A stretch of DNA of 64,000 nucleotides, taken from positions 8,137,501-8,201,500 of the forward strand of contig NC_074716.1 in NCBI RefSeq assembly GCF_947242115.1, given 5' to 3'. The translations under genes were made by a program, and so were the position numbers. Source of the DNA: Biomphalaria glabrata (taxonomy: Eukaryota > Mollusca > Gastropoda > Planorbidae). Positions 23,901 to 38,900 of the stretch are shown piece after piece. A model generated the notes under the pieces. It worked only from the letters and a program-made list of their open reading frames with translations. It was not told the origin of the DNA and made no database searches. Numbering within the stretch: the first letter of the stretch is position 1; each line of letters starts with the position of its first letter.

Positions 23901-26900
23901 GGTAATTGTATATTTATTTGCATATAATATCTAAAGGCCTAAATTTATAATAATGAAATGCACTATTTATTGTTTACAAATTTATTGTGAAGATAAATTA
24001 CATTTGTGTGACTTTGATTATGACTTGAATCATTAGAGAAAAATTAATTGGTTAATATCCTTTGTTCTATAGGTACTTTTAAACCTGACCTCTGTCTTGA
24101 TGTGATTGGTGAAGTGGCTGACAAGAGTCATCCTGCCAACTCCCATGCTGAGGTCATCTACACACTGCCCATCAAACTGCATGGTACTAGTGACCCAGTG
24201 ACCACCGTACCCAAACCAAAGTTTAATCCAGGTCAGCTTTTGAATAAACTTGAATTTGGTGTTGCTTTACATGTTTGGGATGCGTGCAGTGTTTGCACCT
24301 GGGACCATGTTAACCATCGAATTACAGTCCCACCACATGAACAGGCTGCAATCCTCATCAATCAAAGATTCATTATGATAAAATAAAATTCATATTGTAT
24401 TATTATTATTATAAATATGTTATCAGTATAACTATATAAAGATCAGCAACTTTTCAGCTGTTAGGATTAGATTGTTCCATATCATTTATATATTTTTATA
24501 TTCTTTGTCTTCTTTCTTCACATGTATTCTCATTTTCAAGTTAGAGGGTTTAGATAACCAGTCCTATATCTGAGATAAACTACATAGTGGTTTCCAGATC
24601 AGATAGCTCTTCCTATAGTTTTTCATCTAAAGGAAAGTGTTTTGGGCTCAGTATGTTGTTTAGCTTTGTAGGACATGGTCAACATTCTCTGGTGACAAAG
24701 GCTTGTTTTGCTAGTTCAATATTCACCTTCCAGAATATGTGCTCTTCTCATTCTGTTGTTTTGCTTGGATGGAAAAAATTATTGGTTGATAGCTTGAAAT
24801 ATGCATAATTTTGTTTGTGAAGTTTGTGTGAGAACTTGTCCATTTTTGGTTGATGCTGCTCTCTATTATTTTTTATCTCTTTCCGAAAGGGAAAAATGTT
24901 CTCTGTCTATACCTATTGTCTATTTAGTACTTTGATTGCTATTTTATGCAAGGAATAACACATCATCAATATGTCTCAACAAAGGCATCACACCGCTGAT
25001 CACTAATGAAGTTGGACTCAATATCAATACCACATTTAAGAATCTCAATGATAACCAGCCCAGGATGGCGATGAATGGTGCTAAGAAGACCAAGTTGCAT
25101 CATCTTGTCAACAGAAACACAAAGTCTGCTGATCATATGAAGGAAACTGATTCTAAAGTGGCTTTCCCCAATGACAGAGCTCAGAGCATTCGTCCTTTTG
25201 ACAGGAAAGAAAAATATCAGTAAGTTTTTAATAAAACAAATACAGCTAAAATCTGATTGATTGAACTAAATTAAAATTAGACTCATTAATTCTTCTTGTT
25301 TAAATGGGATTTTAAAGTATCTCATCAAACCTTATCTTTTAACTCTTTATCTCCATAGTTATTTTCCACGTTCTGACAGAATTGTTAATTTTTCAGATCT
25401 GTACATTCTACCTTGTTATGATCAAAATTCAATAAAAAAAAATTATTATCAGAAAACGTTACTTTTGGTGTAGAATATAGGAGAATGCATGCTCTTTTTA
25501 TATAACACAAATAAAAATTTATAAAACCAAAATTTAATTTAACTTAATTTAATGGGGTCAAATCAACGATGGTATCATTAATTAGGAGAGAAAAAGATAA
25601 ATTATAGACATTACTTCAAAGAAGAATATAATTATGTTTTACGTGGATCCACGTGTAAATCTAATTATGCATGCTTTTTTAAGATTTAAACTCTAAATTA
25701 CCGTAAATGCTTTCCTGGCAGATTCAGTAAAATTATCAAAAGCTAGATATATTAGGCTTGTGAAATATGAAGTAATACATGAGCGTTGATTATCTACAGG
25801 ATTGTTATTTGAAATTATTTATCATGGCATTTATAAAATTTTTTTTTTTCTCTCGATTTGAAAAATTGAGCTAACTATATTTAGCGTTGGCAATAATATT
25901 TGAAGTAAACTTCATTTTTTTCTTCCTTTATGCCTTCTCTTTACAGAACTTTGTTCACCAGAACAGATCGTTACAACTACATTGATTCTGACTATTCTTA
26001 TGATGATCTAGAAATAGAAAAGAAGAAGAAGCATGATGAAGCCTACTCTCAGACACTCTATGAACAGAAAGAGAAATGGATTGCTAAACAGAAAATGAAG
26101 TTTGTTTTCTTCTTTATTATAAATAATGTTTAAGTCTTAAATCTAAAGAAAAAAAAATTGTTTGCACATTGTAGTAATATACGATATGTTACATTATTGT
26201 TCCCCAGAGAGTTTCTTGAAACCAATAATCCAATAGACATTGGATTGAAAAGTGCTTCAGGAATAAAACCCAAAAAGTTAAAACAGGATGAGATCAAAAC
26301 TGATCCCCCAGGTGAGAGTTCTAGCAGGGGAAGTAATTCCAAAAGCTTTTAATATTTATAATGAAATTAAAATGTTTGTGCCAATTGTAAAAATTTTTCA
26401 ACCAGGCTGCTTATATTTTAAAGTCTGCTAATTATTTACCTTGCAGTGTTGCTAAGAATAACTTCTCTTTTTTAGCTCTGGAAGCACCTAATTCTCAATG
26501 GAAACTTCTTAGTACCAAAGAATTGGCTGCACTAGAGTCGGAAGCAACATCCAAACCTGTAAGTCAACTTATTCTCAATAGTTTGTATTTATTCACACAG
26601 TCAGGTTTATTAATTGCTCTACAAATTTTGATATATATTTACAACTTTTAAATGTGGAATTATTGTTTCCCAAACTGTGTTCTGCGGAACCCTAGTGAGG
26701 CCTAAATAGGTGCTCCACAAACTTCTGGAATAATTAACTAGTAGGCCACCATGTGAATTAATCTCTTTAAAAAAAAATAAAAAAATTGTTCCGCTATATA
26801 CTCAGTATGTGCGAAGTGTACTGCTAAGGAAAAAGTTTTGGGACTTTTTGGGACATAATCAAGTATACTTCATTGAAGTCTTTTTGTTATTAGGTTTGTG

Positions 26901-29900
26901 AAGGCCTCAATGCTATACCAACAACTGATGTAGAAAAGAAAGAATGTTCCTGGAGGTTAACACCACAACAGTTACATCAGATAATAGTGGGTAAGTTAGA
27001 TTCTAGGGGAATGAAGCTTGACTCTACATTTCATTTCCAAATTTATATAAATATTTATTGTCAATTAATTAATTTTTTTTCTGTAAGTAAAAAGTTTTCT
27101 CTTCAACTATACACATTTAGGCATACACATTTAGGCATACACATTTAGGCATACACATTTAGGCATACACATTTAGGCATACACATTTAGGAGGTAGATA
27201 ATATAGAAGGAACTTTCATTCAATCTACTTTGGTACATATACATTATAAAATAAAAGTTTCATTGACTATATTGTGTTGCTGTGGTCACAGGTCCTCCAG
27301 TTATTGACTTTGGCAAAGTGTGTGTAGGCTCTGTGTGTCATCAAGAACTGAACATTGTCAATAACTTGGACCAATATATCCATGTTGTGGCTGAGGTAGG
27401 CTTTACTTATCTTATACTATAGCATTTAGAGTACAGATACTCAGTAAAATCTGAACATGTTTTAATGTAAAAAATCCTCTGAATTCTAATAAATATTGTG
27501 TGTGCATGTGCTTAACCTACAGATAGTTTGGGCATCTTCTACATCTAACTAGTTTGTTGTATGACAGTTTAGCACTCTGTAAATCTGATTATGTTAAGCG
27601 GTATCTAACAACTGAACTAATCTTTTCTCCAGTAATACATAATGCAATAAATAAAATGATACATTTGAGAATGAGTAAATTTGGCTCTTGAATGTTTTAT
27701 TCTTTAGACTCTTTGGTTTGAAAGTTTAATCTTATAGGATACATATTATGCAATTTATTTTTTAGCCAAAATAATTTTTTGATGTTAACACCATTTTATA
27801 AAGTAGGCATAAGTATCCATTGACTGTACATTCTTTATTACTGTCTTAATTGTAAAATTATCTTCCAATGTTAGAAATAGACATTTAGTCATATCTTTGG
27901 TATCTAGCATTTGGAAGATTTTAATAATATTATGGCAGATAGAATAGATAAGGACTTAGGGAGAGGGGGATTATTGGGCAAACAAGGTCTGAAATGTGCC
28001 AACAGAAGACAGACATTTTGTTTCATCATTGTTTATTTAGATTGACTGTACAGAACTAAGACAAAGTTGTCCTTTATCTCAAGTTGTCCCCCCTCATTCT
28101 AAGGCAGTAATTCCAGTCATTTTTGAATCTAGAACAAAAGGAAAATTTCAAAGGTAAGCTTTTGATTGTCTTGTACACATTGTTTTACTTTTCTGATGCT
28201 ATTATTTTGTGTGTGTGTGTGTATGTGTTCTATTTGCTAATGACAATTTATATTAAAATGTTTTCCATCCTTAGAGAGACTATTTATATTTCTTTAGGTC
28301 AGTGCTGTATACAGTGAATGGCTTTTTCAAGCATCACGTGACTGTGCTAGCAGAAGTTTGCCAAATAGCATTGGAATTATCTACCAATAAGATTGTCTTG
28401 AAACCACAGCATGGAATGCCTGCTGAGGCTGGTGAGTGCTGCATACATAGTACATTTTATAAACACAACACTAGGAACCAAATTTTCAATGAGAGAAAAT
28501 GGCGGATTAAATGTAGCAACCCCCTCTAGCAGCAACATAGTGCAAGCAAACAAACCACTGGACCATTCACATTCCCAATTAAAGAATTTTTCTGATCAGT
28601 GGTGTTGTCCTTCCAGCAAAACCCCACCAACCAGAGATCAAGTCACATGACCCACTCTGTCCCACCCCATCTTGAAATACCCGCCTTCACCAACAATCCA
28701 AACAGAGCCGACACACTAAAAGCCGTTAGGCATATAGTAGACAAACAATGTCCCTGTTTTAACTTTATGTCTCTCAATATAGCAACTCAAGACAGTGAGT
28801 AGGTAGCAATTAAGCTGCAGAGGTTTGAAGTCAGAGTACCCCTCTCCTAGATGAATTGCCTTACCAGGCTGACAAGCTACGTCTACCTGAAGCTCCTGGT
28901 TTGAGGTGCCAGGCATCCATCTTCACCCCTTCATCTGTTAGTCGGAACAGTTTTGCCAGTGAATAAAAACTCTTTAAAAATATACATTTACAGCTCCAGT
29001 TTCATTCAAAGACTATCATCTTTATTCTATTTATTGAATTGTTCTCTGTAAAATCTAATTTCTGTTTATAAGTTTCTTAGTTCTCTCAACTTTTTCTATT
29101 TATTCTTTTTTGTCAGTGTTATTTTAATAATCTTTTTGACTATATTTCATCACCAGCAACATAAAATTTAATTACTAATTGCTTAATTCTTATTTAACCC
29201 TATAAACAAGTAAAGAAGAGATGGGGATATGATCTATATAATGAACCTTCATGAATAATATAAGAGCTGTAGCATTTCTTATAGCATTCAGCATGGGCAA
29301 AAGTATATTTCATTTAGTTCTTTTCTGATGGATACACTAGAGACTCACTTTTTCTAGTTTAACTTATCAAAACATCTCTATCACTCTTTTTGCGCTCACG
29401 CACAACACACTTATCTTTTCACTGGGCTTAAAAAATAATTGCTTATTGCTCTATCTTTTCTCAAGAAAGATTTTAGGCCTTGTTATATATCTGCATACTA
29501 ACTTAACTTCTTAGAAAGGTCTACATTAAGTCAAGACAAATCACCAATGACCAATGGAAAGGCTTTCACTTACAAGCCAGGAATGGCAAAAGGCTTCATC
29601 AACTTAAATAAAATAGAGGACAACCATAATATTGTGGGAAGCGTGGTCGAGAGTCCAAGTGCGCTTGAATTTGGCTTGGCTTGGCTACCTAGAAGGGGGC
29701 TTGAGGTTCAACACCCGACTTGGGCAGAGTTGTGTTTACTGAGCGCCTAAAGGCAGCACGGAAAACCAACTCCTAGATACCCCCTCCCCCCACTGGTCCA
29801 CAAATGAGATTGGACCAAAAGCGCTCTGAGCATGCTAAAGCATGAAAGTAGCGCTATATAAAAGCTATAATAATAATAACCTAAATCTGTAAAGTTTGGG

Positions 29901-32900
29901 TCTAGAAGTATCTCAGCCATAATGATCTAAATCTGTAAAGTTTGTTTCTAGAAGTATGAGTTGATCATATTGTATTGTAAGCTCAGAGGGAAATGCATGT
30001 CAGAAAATTTTTGTTTGGACTGTACTAGAACTTGAAAAACAACTGTTCCTGGCCAAGATATAATTTGGGTATACATCAAAATCAGAGTAGGAGGGATTTA
30101 CATATCATTCAGTTATGTAATTTTTCATATGGTAAAAAAAAAATTGTATTTTCAGGTTATCGTGGAGTCATTACACTCTACAATCGATTAAACTATCCAG
30201 CTGAGTTCACCTGGTTACCAAACTTGACAGAGAAAGGGACAGCATTCTCCATTCGACCCGCTTCAGGAGTTGTAGATCCTGAATCAGACTTGGATTGTGA
30301 GATTGTCTGGCATTCTTCCTACAGTGCACCTGAAGAGGGCTCCTTCACACTCTCTGTCAATGGTGGAGACTCTTCTAATCTTGTTTGCAAAGCAGAAGTA
30401 ATTAATTCATATTTTTTTATTTTTTATTGTGTAACTTTTTTTAAAATATGATGTAATACAAGCAGTGATGGTCTCATAAACTAAGGGTTTGTAAAATAAA
30501 CTTACCTATAGAAACTACAGCATCATTTATTAAAGACCCTCTTTACTTGTATATTCTTTATAAATATAGTACTTATTATGTTTTATGATATCAGTAAGTA
30601 AAGCAAGTAAAGTTCCCCTTTCAAACCTTGTGATCAATGGGGCAGATGTTGTAAAGATCATCTGTTTCTATGGCCCATGGTTAATGAGGATGTCATGTAG
30701 CCAGCACAACAATCAACTGCCTTTACTTTTCCCCAACTAATATCAGGTACCCATCAGAGCTGGGAGGACTCAGAGGCACCCTTATGATCCCCAAATTAAA
30801 AGTCCTAGTCTTTACCAGGATTAGAACCTGGGACCCTCCGGTTCAAAAGCCTAGCACTTTACCACTCAGCTACTGCACCTCCTTATGATATAAAGTTCAT
30901 GCTTTAAATTATAAATACAGAAATTATTACAATTGTATATATGACTATACTTTTAAAATTCAAATTGAATTCTTAAATTTGATAGGACAACTGTTTTGTT
31001 ACATCATACTAGTCATTTGTCACTGATGACATAATCAGTTTTTTTTTAAGATTATTATCAATATTCATTCTGGAAATTTTAAAAATTTATTTCTGATATG
31101 CATTTTATATATCATTTTTGTTTCTTCTAATATGATATTGTTAGTTCATCCAGGATATTTCTTTTTATTTCTAGCTTGGCACCACCAATGTTTATTTCCT
31201 TGACCAGCGTATTTCTTTTGGAATAGTGCCAGTCAATTTGACTTCAGTGGGTGTAGGAATACTGCACAATGCTGGAAATAATCACGCCTACTTTCAGGTA
31301 GAGAGAAAATACCCAGATCAACCCAAGAGATTTATATACTTACATTTTGAGAGTTTTACAATTTTTAGCTTTAAATGAAGTCTGTATTGTGTATCAATAA
31401 ATAACATATATAATTTACATTGGTTTTCAATCAATCACATACGTAATAAAATTGATACATTTATGAATACTCTCAAATCTAAATTAAAGACCATTAAAGT
31501 TTAGAGAATGGATTAAATTCGAGAACTTTAGCCCTACAGACAAGTTCATTGTCATTAAGTTACCTACACATATGACCCCATATAAAGATATTATAAAGTT
31601 ATTTGCTATTTATTGATGTAGTGAGACATGTATTCCCTGCACAATTTTCTCTTTTTCCCTCCAAAGAATGTGCAAACAGTTTCATCCCTTTATAATCTAT
31701 TACGTTTTACCTTGATTTTTTAAATAAAGATTTCAGACCCCAATCCATTGCCTGGCCTGTCTGTGAGTCCAGTTCAAGGTGTCGTTCCGGTTGGAGGCAG
31801 TGCAGAGATTCATGTGGCCTTGAATTCCGACTCCATCCTCAAATTTGACACAAAGATTCACATCTCGATCAAAGGAGGGAAATCTCTTGAGCTTAGGATA
31901 GGAGGAAGTGTTGAAGCACCCGTCATTAACTTCGATGTGGTAATGAACTCTTCATAATTGAAAAAGACTTATTTTTAGACATTAAATTTTAACTACAAGT
32001 TTTATTAGTCAAATCTCAACTGTCCCAACACTTGAAAACAAACATCTTAAACACTACCAGTAAATACACTTCCATTTGTTATCCCAATAGCCTGCTTGGT
32101 GTCATCCCTTGTTGTCTTGCTGGAGGTTTGGACTAAGATGCTTGACTATTTATTTCTCAAATATCTGAAGCTTGTGAAATTATCAAATCAAATGTGTGGT
32201 GTAGCTTGGAGCTACTCTACTGATAGATCTTGGATTTCTTTAACTCTTCACTATTATAATACACTTGCTTGAGAGTCTGTTAAACCTCTTTTGGCATCAC
32301 TTTTTGTTTCCTTTATGTATTTTGGTTTCCTGTCATTATGTGTCGTGTCTCTTCCAGTACAAGGTTTTAATGTACTCTATCTTCCCCTCATTTTATTTGA
32401 CATCCCAGAAAGTCTGTGAAAACTTTTGTAGAACTTCTTCTATGTAATGCTACTTGCTGTTTTGTTTTCTCTCTGCAGGATTGTCTCCCTTTGCTTAGCT
32501 TCATCAAACCATTTCCTTATGATACCTTTATCCAAGTCACACATTCAAGAATGGGTGGGTGGGCAGACAAGGTTCTTGAAAACGGCTCTAACAATTTTCC
32601 TAGAACTTTTACCGTTGATGTACATTGTTGTGAAAAGAATTTTTAGCTTGTTGGCCACACTTAGAAAACTGGTTTGACTTATTATTTTACAAAGTATTTT
32701 TTTTTAAATTAATTAAAATTTGGCTAGAGGACTAGAAAATATTTATCTTGAACAGACTATATGTCTTAGGGTATGTCCACATGTAGACCCTGTTCATTAA
32801 AGAGTTTAATAAATTAATGTTCAGTAACATTTTGTGCACTGTCTTCTATGTCTAGATCTACAGGCCTATAATTAGAATATTATAAAGCCTCTAATTGAAG

Positions 32901-35900
32901 TTTTTCTTTTGTTGTAGATTTTAGAACATGCATTACTTTTGAATTAGTCTTCCTAGTCTTTCTGCATTTTCTTCAGCCAGTTATTTATTTCTGTATTTCC
33001 AACTGGGCTGTATGGCTGAGAGTACTAAACTGCTTGGCTACCTTTCAGAGACTCAAGTTTGAAACCCAACTTGTGCTGAGTTGTGTTTGCTGAGGACCTA
33101 AAGACAGCAGGAGAACCTTCTTCTAGACACCCTCTGCCTCCCTGTGCTATAGAAAAACAATTTTGAAAAGACTGCATCTCATTATAATTGATAGTATCAT
33201 CTTGAAATGAGAAACAACAACATTTGATCCCCCACTTAGAATTAATCCTGAATTCTTAATCTCTTTTCTAATTTTCTAATTGTATTTTTTTAAACTTTTG
33301 TTACAGTCAGCTTTTAGTTTTGGAGGAGTATATTGTGGGTCAACTGCAGTAATGCCCTTCCAACTATATAACAAGGTACTTGTATTGAAATATTGCATTT
33401 GGTTTCTATGTTTTTAGTCTCATGATATTTATACACTATCTGAAGTCAGAACTTCATGGAACCTTCATTTAATGATAATATCAATAAATAATTGCAAAAG
33501 TATGTGTTAAATTGCCCATTAGCCAAATTGCAAATGATGTATGATCATGGGCTCGATACTCAGTTTGATCCAAATATTCTTTTGTATTAATTTTAAAAAA
33601 TATTTATTTATATTTTACGTTGTACATTGGAAGTATTGTCTTTTTTAAAAATGTATTTTTTTACTGTTTTTCTTTGTTACGTTGTCAAACTGGGATGATT
33701 GGTGTCGTTTCCCATTTTAAAACTTTCTCAGAGAAGCACAGGTTAGAATGGTTGGAAACTTCAAAAAGGTTTATTATGTAAACTTTTTTCTGCAAAATGT
33801 ACCATTAGGTCTTGTATGCACCAGGAAATGGGAATTTCCCAGATTCATCATTATTTGTACAAAAATTGAAGAGTTGCCAATGTTTCAAGCAACATAATAA
33901 AAAAAGCATTAAAAAATCACACTCACAACACTACCATATATAAATGAACTTTTTGAACAAAAATGTCTCAGAAAAATTGAAAAAATCTTGGAAGACAACA
34001 GCCACCTGCTCCATCATAACTATTTCAAGTTGTCGCGGTTCAAAAACTCATTTGTTTTGTACTCAGTCAGAAGTCTATATCAACGCTACTCATTGATCAG
34101 GAAACATGAAAAGGACCAAGATGCCTGTGTAGTCGCTGAATGAACTCTTTATGTTGTGTCTGTTGTATTTATGTGTATGTTTCTGTTGTGTTGTCTTATA
34201 TGAAAAAAGAGTCCTTGTAATCACAACAAATTTCCATAAGGATCAATAAAGCCGTCTTAGTCTTAGTAACAAAGTTATGTAACTAGTGTCAACTTTTATA
34301 TTTTCAGTCCAACATAAAATGCAAAGTGGAGTTGGACTTTACTAGATACAAGGATTTTGCTATTTCATTTCCTGGATTCCAAACTGAAGGTAATCACAAA
34401 TGTAACTTCTGATTGAACTAACCCCTTGGTTAAAATTAAATTGTTAACCATATTGGACAAAATATTTTTTGACTAAGATATTCATTGTAACTACTTCTAC
34501 TAATATTATTATTATGATAAACAAAAAATATTCAAAATAAAAAAATTTGAATATATTAAACTTCTAGTGTTGGTTAGATATTAAACTTCTAGTGTTGGTT
34601 AGATATTAAACTTCTAGTGTTGGTTAGATATTTAACTTCTAGTGTTGGTTAATGGAAGTTAAGTTATAAGTAAGAATGTAACACTGTTGCTCAGAATAAA
34701 TAAGAGCGTCAGAAGTCACTGGGAAAATCCACATTAGACTCTATTAAAGGGACTGCAATTAATATTTCTTCTTTAAAAATCTCAGTTCTGACATTAGATT
34801 TTAGTTTATTTTTTATCCTAGCTCAAACCTCCTGATGTACTGCAGGTATGGGAATGGTCACAACCAGGAAGCCATCCCTATTGGTTGCAACATATATTTA
34901 ACTGCTATAAAAATGTGTTCTCTTTGACAATTAGTTATTTCTTATAATGTTGAGTTCACCTGTTTCCTTGGTTAACAGTCAACAAAGTATTCAGTCCCCA
35001 TCACCTTGACTACCTGTCTTTACCTTCCTCAAGTGTTGTCAGGTACACAACAGAACAGGCTCAACTAGGATGCTGGCATGGGTCCTCCCTTTGGTTCAGA
35101 AGCCATAGTCTTCATCTTTGGGTTACCTGCCTTTCTTTAGCTAGAAACACCAACAAATGTTCACTTTTAAATAGGTAAATAAAATATGAATATATATACA
35201 ATTTGTAAAATATTATCTGATATAAAACTTATTTCCAATCTTTGTTCAGAGGATACCAATTTTCATTTACTGAACCCTGATATGTACAGTGTGACTCTGG
35301 ACCCACTGGAGACTATTGATGGGGAGATGACATTTACACCAACACAGGTCAGTGTTTTTTTAGTTTTGTTCTTACACAAATGAGTGATTCAAAGCTTGAT
35401 AAAACATAAGGATTACTTATGAAGTTAGTGTTTCATCACAATCCCCATCAGTGCCTTGTGTTGTAAGGAGTGCTTTAACAGTTCCCATTCTTCCACTCTT
35501 CCTGGTCAGTGGCTCTCCTTAGAAGAAGATCAGGGAATTGGCCAGTTCATTTTTTTTTTTCATGTTGTCCTGCCAGCCTTTCTTTGGAAGACACTTTCTT
35601 CATGCTTCCTCCAATGTTTCTTGGAGGGTGATTTTTGGGGAGTCATGTCTTAAAATATATTTACAAACCAAGTAAGCTGTTGTCTCTTTAAGAGAATCAA
35701 AAAGGCATTGTAGAGCACATATTATTGATGTGAAACAAAAAAAACAACATTTTTTTTTTAAATTGAAATAATTAAATGTACATTTGTAAAGCCTTGACTG
35801 CTTGATGTGATTAACTTAAACTCATCAGCTATTCAAGTCTGCAATGGATGAAACATAATTTCTTATTCCTCTGACTTAATATAAAGTCTATTCTATCCTA

Positions 35901-38900
35901 CACTGATTTCAGGTGGCTGCGTATGATTTTGTACTGCCACTGACTATAAACCAATTGAACTCTAGGCCTGGGTCAACACCTTGTTCCAGCTCAAGTTATC
36001 GTAAATCTTCAAAACCTGGAAGCGTGTCATCAACAGTTCACATCATCCAACCGAAGCCAGTGCAGCCCTGTGTTGACATCCCCTGCAGACATGTCATAGC
36101 CACAGCCTTGAGGCAACCTTTAAAACTAAGTGCCACCTGGGTGGAGTTCTTACTTCCCTTGAACTTCTTGGCTATGCCAAACACTTTGTCAGCAGAAACA
36201 ACAAAGGTAATAATGGTAGCCACTAGGTAATAATGGTAGTTACTAGGTAATAATGGTAGCCACTAGGTAATAATGGTAGTTACTAGGTAATAATGGTAGC
36301 CACTAGGTAGTAATGGTAGTTACTAGGTAATAATGGTAGCCACTAGGTAATAAACTTAGCCACTTTTCTTTATCTCTTTCCTCCACTTTTCTTTATCTCT
36401 TTCCTCCACTTTTCTTTATCTCTTTCCTCCACTTTTCTTTATCTCTTTCCTCCACTTTTCTTTATCTCTTTCCTCCACTTTGCCTTTCTTTATCTCTTTC
36501 TTTTACTTTTCCTTTCTTTATCTCTTCCTCCCACTCTTTCTTTATCTCTTTCTTTTACTTTTCCTTTCTTTATCTCTTCCTTCCACTCTTTTTTTATCTC
36601 TTTCTTTTACTTTTACTTTCTTTATCTCTTCCTTCCACTCTTTCTTTATCTCTTTTACTTTTCCTTTCTTTATCTCTTCCTTCCACTCTTTCTTTATCTC
36701 TTTCTTCCAATTCTTTCTTTGTCCATTCTTTTTTTTTGCTAATATCACCATTTTTAACTATTATTTTGGCATGTTGATCACACAAAAAATAACTTCCAGT
36801 CAGCATTGCAACCAGACTAAATAGTTACCCATCAGCTGCCCATGTTCTCCTCTTTAACTCTTTCTCTCCGTCATTATTTTAAAACGTTCTATTCATTTTG
36901 TTCATTTGTATTTCACTCCCCTGTTATGATTAAGCTTCAATAATGTTTGTTATCAGAAAATGTTTTATTTTGGTCATGCTCTTTTTTGTATTAATAAGGT
37001 AAAGTTTATAAAATGAAACATTAAATTTAATGAGGTCAAATCAACGATGGTATCATCAATTAGGAAAGAAAGAGTTAAGAAACTAAAATGTTTACACAAT
37101 GAACAAATAGCAGTGTAAATAGATGTATGAGGAATCAACATAGCATCAAGAAATACAAAAGATAAAGGAATCATTCATCCATCACATATCCACATTTCCA
37201 TCACATATCCATCACATATCCACATTTCTTGCAGACCCTTGTAATTACCAACAAAGGTCATGAGAAGATGACCTGGGGCCTTGACCTGAGCCAGCCCAAC
37301 AAACATCTGGACAATGGGACATTCAAATTTCTTCATGAGAGAGGAATCCCTTTCATCACTCAAGGGGAGACCAGAGGCATTGAGGGTCAGATAGGACCAG
37401 GCCAGTCTAAGATAATACTAATTAACTTTTCACCAGGTATTTATAAAAAAAAGTTTTTAGTATAAAATTTTGTTTTTTTAGTCTGTATTTGCTGAACTTA
37501 ACTTTAACGTTATGCTGCCTTGTTGAAATGTTGGTACATGCTCTGGAATGTAGTATTGATGGTCCTGGTTGAACACTGCCTGCTTCTGTCCAATGGAATG
37601 TGTGGGCTAATGTAATAATCTTCAGTTCTGAAGACGTATCTGAAAGCATGTAAAAAACAAATATCAGTACCAAAAAGACTGAGACAGTTTAGACATTTTC
37701 TGGAATGGACTTTTACAAAAACATCTTGAAGGTTTTTAACCCAACATTGTTTTCTAAATTACAGTATTATAGTGAAAGGCTTTTGATTGTGATTGTAAAA
37801 TAAATAATTTTGTTTAAAAGATGCCACAGCCTAGTTGAGAAAAATGGCAGTGGGACATTACTGATAGCTGTAATTTCATTTTAAATTTGAATAATACAAT
37901 GTTCTTTTAATGTTAATGTCAAGATTTTAAAAATATTATAAAAATATCCAGATTTTTAAAAATCTTAATGTCCAAATCTTAAAAATAAATATGTTTGTTT
38001 TGTAAAATGTTTTACATGTTTCGGATGTTCCTTCAGAGTTGAAGATAGTTTACTTCCTAGTCCAAACCTCCCGCAGGACGACGGGGGATGGCAGCGGGCA
38101 GGGTTTGAACCCTCGACCGTCGATAAATCCGAACGACAGTCCAGCGCGCAAACCGCACGACCAGGCAGCCATCCTATTATTTCTTTTAGCAATAGCAAAG
38201 TCCCCCTGGCAATCAAATCATTAAATAAAACTCACCTATCTGATATATACTTTTCAGTACCCCGACAAAATAGTGCAAACAAAATAGCACCGACAAAATA
38301 GCGCAGAAAAAATATATTTCGGCCATTTTGAAAGAATTACTTTAGATATCGTAAAATATGAATAGATCCAAATTTTTTTTTTTGTTTTAATGTTATCATT
38401 ATTTTTCAGTCATTTTGCAGGAAACACTTTAGATATCTTAAAATGTAAATATGCATACATCAACAAATATGCATACTTTCAGATCGATTAATATTGAAAA
38501 AGATAGAGACATCAACAATGCTGCCCAGGACATTAAATTACGAATAATTCGGTACTTTTATACACATCATATATAAATCCGTGCTATTTTGTCTTGCGCT
38601 ATTTTGACGGGAAATTTCACCCTATTTTGATTGTGCAATTTTGTCAGCGCTACTTTGTCCGCGCTATTTTGTTGGGTCACCAAACTTTTCGCATGTAAAT
38701 TATGAATGAGTCTGGTGTGAATGTTCAATGTATAATTTGGTTTTCTATAGTTATAATGTTTTGTTTGGTGTAAAGTACAAATAATAAGACATATTTCTTA
38801 TGGATAATAAAGATTATTATTATTATTATTATTATTGTTATTATTAATATTTTTTATGTTTTACATTTTTTGTTTTGGAAAACATGTACAGTAATTTTCA

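Noticed and set aside
36480-36824. 114-codon Phe/Ser/Leu frame resembling a membrane protein
   Set aside because: Translation of a pyrimidine-rich low-complexity tract inside CFAP47 intron 25.
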